DNA of 64,000 nt from Saccharicrinis aurantiacus (GTDB lineage Bacteria; Bacteroidota; Bacteroidia; Bacteroidales; Marinilabiliaceae), in the NCBI RefSeq assembly GCF_001660705.2, contig NZ_LYBV02000023.1, positions 62,001 through 126,000 on the forward strand, read 5' to 3'. The notes under the pieces were generated by a model. The model was not told the origin of the DNA. It did no database searches and was given only the letters and a program-made list of their open reading frames with translations. Made by a program: the position numbers and the translations under genes. Every line of letters starts with the position of its first letter. Within the stretch, counting starts at the first letter, position 1. Below, in pieces: positions 55,602 through 64,000 of the stretch.

Positions 55602-57179
55602 CTATTTATTTAAACAACACTTTTTATATTTTTTTCCACTGCCACAATTACAAGGGTCGTTTCGCCCAAGCTTTGGTTCAGCTCTTATGGGTATCACAGG
55701 TGGTTCAAAAATATCATTATAATCAAACTCTGAGTTACCTTCTTCTTCGTTATAACAAGCCCAAGTTGAGGTAATTTCTATGTAACGCTCAGCAATGGGA
55801 AGAATTTCTTTTCGTTTATTGTATTTGTCGGGTCGCTTAAAAGCCTTACACACTTCCTCCCAATTACCGCATATACCCATTGATACCATGTTACGCTCAA
55901 ATAACATTTCTATTTCGGGCAATAATTCAGAGCCCTTTATGTCAATTACATTGCATATTAAAAGGGCAATTACATCACTATCAATTACATTGTCTTCTAT
56001 TTTACTATTCAGAAAAAACTGTATGACCTCTTTAAACCAGTTTAAAGCAATATTTCGCTTTTCAGGATGATGCAATGCGAATTGTTCTACCATATCAGGC
56101 ATAGTAGTAAGGGCAAAGGTATCAATACCTGGTTTAAACATAAACTGCTTACAAACCTCCAAATTATTGGCTGCCATTTTGTAAACAGGCTCCCATAGCA
56201 TTGATGTAAGAAAATCGCCTAAATAAAGATCGAAATATTCATAGGATTGACTTAATACTTTAAACACATGCTCTATACTATCTGTTGCTTTCAGCTCACC
56301 CAAAATATAAATGGCATGAACAATAAAGTTCATCTTTTCTTCGTCCCAGTCATTCTCATTAACCAGCTTATTAAAATACCCATATCTATCAATACTGTCT
56401 TGCAATACTAATTCAATATCAGCAATTAATGTTTCCCTCGGAAGAGCCAAGATGGTATTTAGTTTTTCGGCTTCAATATTTAAGCCATTGCAATAAAGCC
56501 ATTCAATTTCAGAATGGGTAAATTTTGGATCCGCACTAACAGTTTTAATATTCTGTGCTTTTGTTTCTACCTTTATTTTTGTTTTTTCTTCCTCTTCAAA
56601 ACGTTTTTGACTTGCTGACATGTTTGCAACAAGTACTTGCGTCATAACAAACCTTGCATCGTCAGAATCAGGTGCCAATTCTTGTATCATATCACACCTA
56701 ATTTGGGCTTGTTCAAGATCGTCAATGGCAATAAAATACAGCACTGTAAATTTGTAAAACGAAACAACTTCGTTTAGATGAAAAGTATCGCGTTTTGGGT
56801 ACAATGCCTTTAGCTCCATTTCTGAACCTAAAACATCTTTTATTTTATCGTATTCTTTTTCTAAAAAATACTCATTTGCGAGGTTAATTTTCCCAAACAA
56901 ATAATCAGGATGTTCTGCAATAATCCACCTGTTGGTATCATACATTTTTTTAGTTTCGTTCAAATTTGCGTATAGTACCGACAAGTAGTTTTTCAACTGT
57001 GGATTATCCGGGTATTGCTCAATGGCATCCAATATTTTTTTAACGCTAGACCTATTACCGCCTAATGCCATTTTATGAAACTTCTCTAATTTTATCGATA
57101 ATTCTGGCGTAATACAATTTTGCGCATCTAAAAAGTTTGGGTCAGTGCTTATCCTATAAGTTGTTTCTATTTTACTCAT
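55602..57179 (-). CDS. TPR-like protein with C-terminal SEC-C zinc motif
   Basis: The 525 residues are almost entirely helical. About 40-205 reads as tetratricopeptide-like repeats (QYPDNPQLKNYLSVLYANLN), the middle resembles DUF1186 (LYLGDFLTSMLWEPVYKMA), and the last 20 residues are a SEC-C motif, GRNDPCNCGSGKKYKKCC, which binds zinc as in SecA. No signal peptide is seen, so it is cytoplasmic. Such proteins are scattered, function unknown, perhaps adaptors. The gene is flanked on both sides by the same two repeat blocks. Confidence 0.75.
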   Translation of the reverse strand: MSKIETTYRISTDPNFLDAQNCITPELSIKLEKFHKMALGGNRSSVKKILDAIEQYPDNPQLKNYLSVLYANLNETKKMYDTNRWIIAEHPDYLFGKINLANEYFLEKEYDKIKDVLGSEMELKALYPKRDTFHLNEVVSFYKFTVLYFIAIDDLEQAQIRCDMIQELAPDSDDARFVMTQVLVANMSASQKRFEEEEKTKIKVETKAQNIKTVSADPKFTHSEIEWLYCNGLNIEAEKLNTILALPRETLIADIELVLQDSIDRYGYFNKLVNENDWDEEKMNFIVHAIYILGELKATDSIEHVFKVLSQSYEYFDLYLGDFLTSMLWEPVYKMAANNLEVCKQFMFKPGIDTFALTTMPDMVEQFALHHPEKRNIALNWFKEVIQFFLNSKIEDNVIDSDVIALLICNVIDIKGSELLPEIEMLFERNMVSMGICGNWEEVCKAFKRPDKYNKRKEILPIAERYIEITSTWACYNEEEGNSEFDYNDIFEPPVIPIRAEPKLGRNDPCNCGSGKKYKKCCLNK

Positions 57180-57351
57180 ATTAAAAATATCTACCTTATT
57201 AAAAAACGTACATGTATTGTTTGTTGCTAAATTATACTTTTATAAATTATCACGAAACACATACCCAAAATACTGCTTAGTTTTATATATACCTGCTAGG
57301 GCTAATTTTTAATACATGCAATACGTAAGTTGTATAAAAGCCTTGAGTTCG

Positions 57352-57414
57352 CCGTTTATCATTTATAATTGAACACTTATAACTAACTAAGAGCTATAAA
57401 TCCTCATTAACAAT
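57352..57414. repeat. Composite repeat on the upstream side of the SEC-C gene
   Basis: gtttatcatttataattgaacacttataa (57354-57382) is identical to 55416-55444, and taaatcctcattaacaat (57397-57414) is the exact complement of 55339-55356. Lies in the 467-base gap 57180-57646; no gene was seen in the rest of the gap. Confidence 0.75.
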
Positions 57415-57589
57415 TTAAGGCTCGATTTAAAATAGAATTGGTATAATTGGTCAATTACTATCACTTATAATTTGGAGTATTTGGCCAGTAAGTATTGATA
57501 TTATGTTTGGGCCTTTTCATATTCCTTTACTTCTCTCAATGCTAGGTGTAGCACCTATACTAATAAAGCTATTTGGGTTTACGATAATA

Positions 57590-57619
57590 AAAAAAAACCG
57601 CTTGAACTGAATCAAGCGG
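57590..57619 (-). terminator. Terminator after the frameshifted remnant
   Basis: ccgcttga (57598-57605) and tcaagcgg (57612-57619) pair around actgaa. The A run before it provides a T tract on the minus strand. Confidence 0.85.
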
Positions 57620-57646
57620 CTTTCATATTTTTATACTTTGAATTAA

Positions 57647-58067
57647 TTATTCAAGATTGAATACTTTTATTTCATCATCATCTAAAAAGTATAATCTATT
57701 GGTTAGTTTATCCAATTGGTAAATCACTTTTCTATCATCCCCGAAATCAAAGCTATCCACTTCTTTACCTGAATCTTTTTTCAACCTTAATAATAGCCAT
57801 TTCATCGCCATTATCGGTTTTAGATCCTTTAAGGAAGTATACGTGATCTTTTGTAGACTTAGCTGCACTATTCAACTTAGCTGCTTCTTTTAGTTTTTTT
57901 ACTGCATTAAATTGCGCATCTGAAACCTCGCCCATTGCACGAGCATTCTCTTTACTCATAAATAAACCACCTGATGCAAGCTCATTTCCATCTTCATCCT
58001 GAACTAAATATTCAGTACTAGCAATACTGGATGCAATAATAGTAGTTATGAAAGCTGCTTTTAACAA
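57647..58067 (-). pseudogene. Frameshifted small exported protein or propeller C-terminal remnant
   Basis: Two minus-strand frames overlap. The first reads from a TTG at 58067 (LLKAAFITTIIASSIAS, signal-like) to NGDEMAIIKVEK and then stops at FR. The second continues KDSGKEVDSFDFGDDRKVIY to the end at 57647. They join if one base is removed from the six-base A run (57776-57781 on the plus strand reads T6), giving about 139 residues. The joined end (LTNRLYFLDDDEIKVFNLE) resembles the last strands of a PQQ-like propeller. A separate frame upstream (ATG at 58143, MNEFIMLNNDVLLAATDYF) may be its original start, implying a second shift. Identity unknown. Confidence 0.5.
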
Positions 58068-58423
58068 AAATCCGTTTTAAGGGTTTAAAATAATCGGTAG
58101 CTGCAAGCAACACATCGTTATTTAACATGATAAATTCATTCATTCCTGTAAAAAAAGCAAGCTAATTTCACAGAACTACAAACCCCCAAAAGGGGTTAAC
58201 TATTTAAAACCAAACACAATAATATGTTATATACTTTATCCGAAGTATTTACATTAAGCAACTGATCAAAACACTAATTTTAAGGCTTGTCCGTTCCATA
58301 ATTTTTATTTACTATTGTGCCCATTATTATTAAATACTTAACATAGTGAAGCAGTCTCACTTTAAAAACGGGTGTATCCGAAAAACCTTAAGAGTAGGAT
58401 CTTAACTTTATATTTTTTGAAAA
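58068..58423. other. 356-base intergenic gap, no recognised gene
   Basis: The stretch is AT-rich. It may hold the lost 5' end of the remnant (58068-58143) and the promoter of the TRL-like gene; cttaacttta at 58399-58408 is near the TAnnTTTG pattern but lacks the G. No structured RNA was evident. Confidence 0.5.
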
Positions 58424-58702
58424 ATGAAAAAATTTAAATCTCTAGCTGCAGCATTTATTGGAGCTGCGTTATTATCAAGCTGTACAATGACTATGCCTGT
58501 AGCTACAACAAGCAACCCAACAGGATCTAAAGTTGGTACATCAAAAGCAACAATGATTATTGGTTTATCTTTCGGACAAGATGCTAGTATTTCTAAAGCT
58601 GCAAAAGCTGGTGGTATTAAAACTATTTCAACTGTTGACCAAAAGCACACAAATGTTTTAGGTATTTACCAAACATTTGAAACTATTGTTTCAGGAGAAT
58701 AA
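58424..58702 (+). CDS. TRL-like lipoprotein
   Basis: At 92 residues, with a lipoprotein signal (ALLSSCTM, Cys20), it matches the TRL-like family: ATTSNPTGSKVGTSKAT, then GQDASISKAAKAGGIKTIST, VDQKHTNVLGIY and ETIVSGE. The family is small, secreted and of unknown function, and common in Bacteroidota and spirochaetes. It is monocistronic with a terminator 7 bases after the stop. Confidence 0.85.
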   Translation: MKKFKSLAAAFIGAALLSSCTMTMPVATTSNPTGSKVGTSKATMIIGLSFGQDASISKAAKAGGIKTISTVDQKHTNVLGIYQTFETIVSGE

Positions 58703-58709
58703 TTTAATG

Positions 58710-58747
58710 CCCAGTAATGCATATAAATCTGCATTACTGGGTTTATA
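58710..58747 (+). terminator. Terminator after the TRL-like gene
   Basis: cccagtaatgca (58710-58721) and tgcattactggg (58730-58741) form a perfect 12-bp stem with an 8-base loop, followed by ttta. Its presence argues against starting the next gene at 58677. Confidence 0.85.
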
Positions 58748-58763
58748 TAACACATTATATGAA

Positions 58764-59273
58764 ATGAAAATAATCAATAGTAGAATTATATTATGTATAT
58801 TACTAGCAGCAATAAGTTTTGTATGTAATTCGCAATCAAATGCTAAAACATATGTTTCTTTCTATAAAGATCAAGGCCTCATTCAGTATTTTATAAAACC
58901 TCTAATATTTGTTGAGAATACTACCAAAGATCAATTGAACATTGATTTTACTTTCGTTCCTGAGCAATCCGTTAACATTAACCTATCAGTTTTATCCGGT
59001 CAAAAAATTAAATCAATTGATAGCATCACAATTGCCAACAGTAATGTAATATTATGCTCAACTGATCTTCAGCTTCTTTTTATCGATAAATACAAAAAAA
59101 GTATCGAATCACGTTACACTTGCAAAACGCAATACAATCTATATCCTGAACTTTTTGCTGATGGAGACTGGACCATCACCATATACACCCGAAATAAAAA
59201 GTTTGTAACTCACCCAAAGAAAAAAGGTAAAAAAATTAACAAAGTTAACGACGAGTTATTCTCAATATTATAA
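58764..59273 (+). CDS. Exported hypothetical protein
   Basis: I start at the ATG at 58764, after the terminator hairpin; the signal peptide MKIINSRIILCILLAAISF begins there. The 169 residues have a beta-rich mature part (TYVSFYKDQGLIQYFIKP, FADGDWTITIYTRNKKFV) and a basic segment THPKKKGKKINK. No family recognised. Confidence 0.65.
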   Translation: MKIINSRIILCILLAAISFVCNSQSNAKTYVSFYKDQGLIQYFIKPLIFVENTTKDQLNIDFTFVPEQSVNINLSVLSGQKIKSIDSITIANSNVILCSTDLQLLFIDKYKKSIESRYTCKTQYNLYPELFADGDWTITIYTRNKKFVTHPKKKGKKINKVNDELFSIL

Positions 59274-59337
59274 GCACAATTATCGTAACATACTGAACCC
59301 TACCCCCTCTTTTCTATTATCCCCAAAAAACATACAA

Positions 59338-59937
59338 ATGAGAAACATATCCATTATTGCAATCGCAGTGATTTTATTTATTTCGTGTAAACAAAAAAAG
59401 GCAGAGAATAACGATAAAATTGTAGATCATTTATACTCAAACAGCGATTTAGGTTGGGCAATAGAAATACCCAAAAATTGGACTATTATTCAGACTGATA
59501 AAATAGAACAAAATGGCAAAGCTGCCATTGAAGAAGTACAAGGTAAATTTAATACTAGTGATCTAAAACATTTAATTGGCTTTCAGAAAGATGAGTTCAA
59601 CACCTTCTTATCAACCTCTGAAGAGTTTACCCCACGTTATACAAACGAGTGGGAAGATAATCTAAGCGAACTTAAAACTATTATTTACAACACCTATACC
59701 GAACAGGGTATTAAGGTAGATACCTCCTCGTATAAAACGCCTATCAATAATTTAGATTTTGAAGTATTCCATACTATTTTGTACAATTTAGATGGTGATA
59801 TCATTTTACACCAAGAAATATACACGCAATGGATTAATGGTTATGATTTTGCCGTATACCTGAATTACAATAATGCTACTGATGAAAAAGTAATGAAAGA
59901 CATGTGGCTAAATTCTACATTTGAAATGGCTTTTTAA
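59338..59937 (+). CDS. Hypothetical lipoprotein
   Basis: The signal ends ILFISCKQ (Cys17). The mature 180 residues include GWAIEIPKNWTI and end MWLNSTFEMAF, a pattern of PsbP/DUF-type small lipoproteins in Bacteroidota, but no specific family was recognised. Monocistronic; it can share the bidirectional terminator at 60022-60053. Confidence 0.65.
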   Translation: MRNISIIAIAVILFISCKQKKAENNDKIVDHLYSNSDLGWAIEIPKNWTIIQTDKIEQNGKAAIEEVQGKFNTSDLKHLIGFQKDEFNTFLSTSEEFTPRYTNEWEDNLSELKTIIYNTYTEQGIKVDTSSYKTPINNLDFEVFHTILYNLDGDIILHQEIYTQWINGYDFAVYLNYNNATDEKVMKDMWLNSTFEMAF

Positions 59938-60010
59938 GTATACTTAATCCTTGGCAATAAGCTACACTTTATTTTATACTATGTAGTAAAAAAGCATTAT
60001 AAGAAAAACT

Positions 60011-60053
60011 AAAAGTAAAAAAGAACGCCTCAAGAATTAACTTGAGGCGTTCT
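60011..60053. terminator. Strong bidirectional terminator after htpG
   Basis: agaacgcctcaag (60022-60034) and cttgaggcgttct (60041-60053) pair perfectly around aattaa, with A/T-rich flanks on both sides. Confidence 0.9.
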
Positions 60054-60106
60054 ACTTTTATTATCTTAATTCTATATCGCCATTAAGGCGAATAAGAACA
60101 AACTAT

Positions 60107-62164
60107 TTAAATTAAATCGATGCTACGTTTTACAAACTTAGTTAAGGCCTCACCCTTAAGCATGTTGTTTGATAAAAGCGCCAAGTCAATTAATTGCGAT
60201 ACCAATTTATTATCAGTGCTAAACTTACTCAAAACCTCTGTTTTCTTAGTATTTAACTCGCTAATTTTCTTGTCAACATCCGCTAACTCATCTTTCTGAG
60301 CTTGCTCAATCTCTTCTTCTTTTTTACCCTCTTTAGCTTTTTCAAGCTCTTGACGTTTACCATTTAAGCTCTCAATTTTGCTACGTAAACTATCAGCTTC
60401 TTTACCTACAGCTTCATTTTTATCAGCTAAAATACGCTCAACAATTGGATGATTTTCGTTCACAACTAACTGGTAGCTATCTGGCATTTCGCCGTAGAAA
60501 TTCATTCCACCGCCACCTTGCATAGCGCTCATCTCTTTCATACGACGCATAAACTCTTGCTGCGTAATAATAGCCGGACTAGAATCTTTACCCATTGCTT
60601 CAAAAGCAACAATAAAGTTCATTTTATCGCCATTAGGCACTTGTGCAGAGAATACTGAAGTTAAATCGTCTTTATCGCCAGCAGAAAGTTGCGACTCTAA
60701 AGTAGATTCTTTTGGTATTAATTTTTCAGCAACATCACTATCTACACGAACAAAACGGGATTTCTCAAACTTTTGCTCCAAGTGATTCACAAAGTGATTG
60801 TCAAGCTGACCATCCATTACCAACACATCGTAACCTTTGTTTTTAGCAGCCTCAATAAAGCTATGTTGCTCCTCAACATTAGTTGTGTATAAGTATACTA
60901 ACTGATCGTCTTTATCCGTTTGGTTTTCCTTAATAATATCTTTGTACTCATCAAAAGTAAAGTACTTACCATCGGCATTTTTAAATAAAGAGAACTTCTG
61001 TGCTTTATCGTAGAATTTCTCCTCAGTAAGCATTCCGTAACCAATAAATAATTTTAACGAGTCCCACTTGGCTTCAAAATCAGCTCTATCAGCTTTAAAA
61101 ATTTCAGCCAAACGATCCGCTACTTTTTTAGTAATGTGGTTCGAAATCTTCTTCACATTACCATCAGCCTGAAGGTAAGAACGAGAAACGTTCAACGGAA
61201 TATCTGGCGAATCAATAACACCATGTAAAAGCGTTAAAAACTCAGGCACAATATTCTCTACCGAATCGGTAATAAATACCTGGTTGCTATAAAGTTGAAT
61301 TTTGTTCTTTTGAACCTCAACGTTATTCTTAATTTTTGGGAAATAAAGAACACCAGTTAAGTTAAACGGATAATCCACATTCAGGTGAATGTTAAAAATC
61401 GGATCTTCGCTCATCGGATATAAATCCTTGTAGAACTGATTGTAATCCTCATCTTTTAATTCAGATGGAGTACGTGTCCAAAGTGGAGCTACATCGTTAA
61501 TTTGGTTCTCTTCAGCAGTCTCTTCTTCTTTACCATCTTTCCACTCAGTTTTGTTTCCAAAAACAACTGGTACAGGTAAAAACTTACAATACTTATTTAA
61601 TAAAGTAGTAATCTCTGCTTTTTGCAAGAAGTTTTCGTTCTCCTCATCAATATGAAGCACAATATCAGTACCTCTATCCTCTTTCTCAACCTCTTCAAGC
61701 GTGTACTCAGGGCTACCATCACAAGTCCATTTAACAGCTTTAGCACCATCTTTATGCGACTGTGTAATAATGTTTACCTTTTTAGCCACCATAAACGATG
61801 AGTAAAAACCTAAACCAAAGTGACCGATAATAGCGTTTGCATCATCCTTATATTTATCAACAAACTCCTCAGCTCCTGAAAAAGCAATCTGATTAATGTA
61901 TTTCTCAATTTCTTCAGCCGTCATACCCACACCTCTATCAGAGATTGTAAGCGTTTTAGCCTTTTCATCAATACTAATCGAAACTTTTAATTCGCCTAGT
62001 TCACCGTTAAACTCACCAACGCTCGATAGCGTTTTCATTTTTTGCGATGCATCAACAGCATTCGAAACTAACTCACGTAAAAAGATCTCGTGATCTGAGT
62101 ATAAAAACTTCTTAATGATGGGGAATATATTCTCGGTAGTAACCCCAATATTACCTTTTGACAT
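60107..62164 (-). CDS. htpG: Molecular chaperone HtpG (Hsp90)
   Basis: The 685-residue chaperone has the GHKL ATPase domain (FLRELVSNAVDASQK, SDRGVGMTAEEI, GHFGLGFYSSFMV), the middle domain (LNVSRSYLQAD) and the C-terminal dimer domain. An insert rich in K and E (near 600-625, EKAKEGKKEEEIEQAQKDEL) is typical of Bacteroidota HtpG. It helps late folding of client proteins. No classic -7 element was found before it. Confidence 0.97.
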   Translation of the reverse strand: MSKGNIGVTTENIFPIIKKFLYSDHEIFLRELVSNAVDASQKMKTLSSVGEFNGELGELKVSISIDEKAKTLTISDRGVGMTAEEIEKYINQIAFSGAEEFVDKYKDDANAIIGHFGLGFYSSFMVAKKVNIITQSHKDGAKAVKWTCDGSPEYTLEEVEKEDRGTDIVLHIDEENENFLQKAEITTLLNKYCKFLPVPVVFGNKTEWKDGKEEETAEENQINDVAPLWTRTPSELKDEDYNQFYKDLYPMSEDPIFNIHLNVDYPFNLTGVLYFPKIKNNVEVQKNKIQLYSNQVFITDSVENIVPEFLTLLHGVIDSPDIPLNVSRSYLQADGNVKKISNHITKKVADRLAEIFKADRADFEAKWDSLKLFIGYGMLTEEKFYDKAQKFSLFKNADGKYFTFDEYKDIIKENQTDKDDQLVYLYTTNVEEQHSFIEAAKNKGYDVLVMDGQLDNHFVNHLEQKFEKSRFVRVDSDVAEKLIPKESTLESQLSAGDKDDLTSVFSAQVPNGDKMNFIVAFEAMGKDSSPAIITQQEFMRRMKEMSAMQGGGGMNFYGEMPDSYQLVVNENHPIVERILADKNEAVGKEADSLRSKIESLNGKRQELEKAKEGKKEEEIEQAQKDELADVDKKISELNTKKTEVLSKFSTDNKLVSQLIDLALLSNNMLKGEALTKFVKRSIDLI

Positions 62165-62608
62165 AATATTTTAGTTTATATTGATAAAACAATTTCTTCA
62201 CTCAGTTTATCAAAGCCTGTGCCAAGTCATTTCCCATGCCACAAAGGCAGTTTTACTGCCATCAGACTGACACATCTTCAAGCCAACACCCTTTGTTCTG
62301 ACAAGCTTTCACCTCTCCCACAAATCACAATATAAACTTTCTATTATTTGGGCAGACAAACGGGCTATACACTATAATAAAGCTTCCGTTTTTGCAAACG
62401 CTGCATGGTCGTTGCGGGGGCTCCTATGGTCGCCTCCACTCTCCCTGCATCGTGGCAAAACAAAAGCTTTATTGCCGTTGCTATCCCTGCTGCACCCATG
62501 CACTACATCTTTGCACCTCGTCATGGCGAGGAACGCGGCCACCTCAAGGCGCCTTGAGATCGCTTCATGCTTCGCGAATACGAGCCGCATTAAAAATTCA
62601 AAAACAAT
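62165..62608. repeat. 444-base gap with dispersed palindromic repeat
   Basis: 62517-62584 is bounded by ctcgt and cgag and contains the perfect 16-bp palindrome ctcaaggcgccttgag (62543-62558) and gcgaggaacgcggc, shared with 55295-55329. Short frames across it are translations of the repeat, not genes. The remainder carries the presumed htpG promoter. Confidence 0.65.
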
Positions 62609-63286
62609 CTACTGCTTAGCAAACAAGCTATTGATATTTACGCCAACGGTAAACTCATAAAACTTATCGCTAATGGATAAAGCACTATTATCATAAATAC
62701 TACTAAATGGCGGACAATACTCAAATTCGATATAAACCAACTCTTTGTAATCAAAGCCAAGGCCTAATATTCCACTCAGTAATGTACTCTTATACTCATC
62801 AACAATCTCTTTATAAATGCCAATAGAATTCTCACCTTGCCCCACCTGAACATCGTTATATGCTATTAGAAAATCACTTCGTAAACCTAGTAGTAAATAA
62901 GGTTTAAAAGTAGTCTCAATTGGAGTAAACTTACCTGCTAAATTTAGCACAATATTATGAAGCACTAGGTTCTGCTTTGTATCAGAAAATACAGGATCAG
63001 CCTCATCTGTCAAAATTTGAAGGCTTTCGTTAAAGCCTTTCTGTGCATAGCCTATTTCAGGTCGGAGTGCTATAAACTTATTAAACTGCTTCTCAACATT
63101 GGCATAAACCGAAAAACCAGTGTAATTATCCTTCCAATCTGTTAAATCACCAAACATATCACTTTTATACTTCCATTGCTGATTAGCTATGCCCACCCCT
63201 AGTCGGATTCCATAATTATCAATCACTTGTGCTTTCGCAATACTACCAGCTACAAGTATTAGTACTAATACAATTACTTTTCTCAT
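62609..63286 (-). CDS. Outer-membrane beta-barrel protein (PorT/OMP_b-brl_2 type)
   Basis: After a signal peptide (to SIAKAQ, residue 20) the 225 residues alternate hydrophobic and polar strands: NYGIRLGVGIANQQW, FIALRPEIGYAQKGF, PYLLLGLRSDFL, and the last strand KFYEFTVGVNINSLF. This is the eight-stranded barrel type common in Bacteroidota. Ligand or partner unknown. Confidence 0.8.
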   Translation of the reverse strand: MRKVIVLVLILVAGSIAKAQVIDNYGIRLGVGIANQQWKYKSDMFGDLTDWKDNYTGFSVYANVEKQFNKFIALRPEIGYAQKGFNESLQILTDEADPVFSDTKQNLVLHNIVLNLAGKFTPIETTFKPYLLLGLRSDFLIAYNDVQVGQGENSIGIYKEIVDEYKSTLLSGILGLGFDYKELVYIEFEYCPPFSSIYDNSALSISDKFYEFTVGVNINSLFAKQ

Positions 63287-63330
63287 TATTATAGTTTAAG
63301 TTAGTTAAAAATCGTGTTTCTCTTTTCTAC

Positions 63331-64000
63331 TTATATTCCTTCATCAAGCTTTATGCAAGGCTCCATTGTTGGAATATAAATTATACCATCAAAAATATTT
63401 GCCCATTCCTTTTTCATTGAAACTTCATAAATGATATTGGCCGAAAACTTGGTGTTTTTTTCTGGTAAACCCCTTAAATTAATAAATGAAGTTTGATGGT
63501 TATTATTCTTCATCCAAGCTTCCAATGATTTTGAGTTAGGCTTGTTTTTTTTAGTTGCTACATTGCCACTAGAAAACCTAGAAAAGCCATCGTATGAGGT
63601 GAAACCAATATTATACATATCCTCACCTAAAACATCGTGCAAGCCTGTACCAAAATAATAAAAAGACGTTTCAACATCTTTAGATATATGAACGTTATGC
63701 GCCCAAACAATAGCCTTTTTATTAGGATACCTTTCTTGTAACAACCACAATAAATTATTAGTCATTGCACTATCCCTTACATTATGGTATTCGTATTTTT
63801 TAACACCTTTTCTATATTCTGTTTGCTTTAATTCAAAATACGCCAATAGGCATTTAACTTCTTGATGAAAAAAATCATTGTCTTCAATATGCCAGGCCTT
63901 AACACATTTAATTAGTTTACTTATTTCCTCTTTTGAGTTGCTGTTGCCAAACTTTAAGGACTTTCTAATGGCCGAATAAAACCAAGCAGTATCAGGTATA
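63331..64000 (-). CDS. Partial erythromycin esterase-like protein
   Basis: The frame stays open to the window end, so the N-terminal part lies outside; about 222 codons are visible. RDSAMTNNLLWLLQERYPN and AIVWAHNVHIS are the signature of the erythromycin esterase (EreA/EreB-like) superfamily, where the WAHN histidine is part of the active site. Members include antibiotic esterases, but many in Bacteroidota act on other substrates, so no resistance claim is made. Confidence 0.8.
   Translation of the reverse strand, partial: IPDTAWFYSAIRKSLKFGNSNSKEEISKLIKCVKAWHIEDNDFFHQEVKCLLAYFELKQTEYRKGVKKYEYHNVRDSAMTNNLLWLLQERYPNKKAIVWAHNVHISKDVETSFYYFGTGLHDVLGEDMYNIGFTSYDGFSRFSSGNVATKKNKPNSKSLEAWMKNNNHQTSFINLRGLPEKNTKFSANIIYEVSMKKEWANIFDGIIYIPTMEPCIKLDEGI

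Noticed and set aside
58677-58763. Early start for the hypothetical protein ending at 59273
   Set aside because: A perfect terminator hairpin lies inside this stretch and the signal peptide begins at 58764.
62165-62230. Sigma-54-like site (tggcac-N5-ttga) before htpG
   Set aside because: The nearly invariant GC of the -12 element is missing, and no activator gene or other evidence supports it.
62372-62660. Several short open frames on both strands in the gap after htpG
   Set aside because: They are translations of dispersed palindromic repeats in several frames at once.
63331-64000. Antibiotic resistance gene
   Set aside because: The erythromycin-esterase superfamily is broad; family resemblance alone does not show macrolide hydrolysis, and half the gene is outside the window.

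Overview
The window comes from a member of the Bacteroidota, most likely a marine or gut polysaccharide degrader near the Marinilabiliales/Bacteroidales. Signs of this are the AT-rich sequence, weak Shine-Dalgarno sites, TAnnTTTG-type promoter elements, a type IX secretion (T9SS) C-terminal domain, a SusC-like plug sequence, many Cys-type sulfatases, and DUF4625, DUF4465 and DUF1599 proteins. No tRNA, rRNA or CRISPR array was recognised.

Region by region: 1-2.9 kb is the end of a surface-polysaccharide locus, with a polymerase-like membrane protein, a frameshifted GxxExxY gene between two related repeats, and a GT4 glycosyltransferase. An IS66 transposase remnant and a small inverted-repeat element (2.9-3.5 kb) separate it from a large carbohydrate locus (3.5-24.3 kb). 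On the minus strand this locus carries a sulfatase, GH28, esterase, GH31, GH28 and GH43. On the plus strand it carries a beta-propeller protein resembling PL24/PL25 lyases, GH105, an SGNH hydrolase, two sulfatases, a barrel-less SusC-like plug protein and another sulfatase. Between the two arms sits a membrane-anchored winged-helix regulator with a perfect 9-bp inverted repeat in its divergent promoter region. No SusC/SusD pair, HTCS or ECF sigma factor is present, so this is an unusual degradation locus. The target is probably a sulfated, uronate-containing polysaccharide such as ulvan or a pectin-like polymer.

24.3-43.9 kb is mostly core genome: a zapB-like/zapA/rny operon, an M23 peptidase, a DUF1599-DoxX-tpiA operon, prmA with a 1492-residue exported protein of unknown function, then an adhesin-like protein, Xaa-Pro aminopeptidase, a GT2 glycosyltransferase, a thioredoxin-family protein and a DUF4465 lipoprotein.

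44-52 kb is a second carbohydrate group on the minus strand: a GH2 beta-galactosidase-like enzyme, a uracil-DNA glycosylase-like protein, a GH82 (iota-carrageenase family) homologue with a T9SS domain in which one expected catalytic aspartate is glycine, and a type I pullulanase lipoprotein. 52-55.1 kb is thiC-thiH behind a TPP riboswitch. 55.2-64 kb holds repeat-rich intergenic DNA, a TPR/SEC-C protein, a frameshifted gene remnant, small exported proteins, htpG, an outer-membrane barrel protein and a truncated erythromycin-esterase-like gene at the edge.

The observations most worth following are the one-component membrane regulator and its operator, the GH82 homologue with the altered active site, and the plug-only SusC-like protein inside a sulfatase operon.
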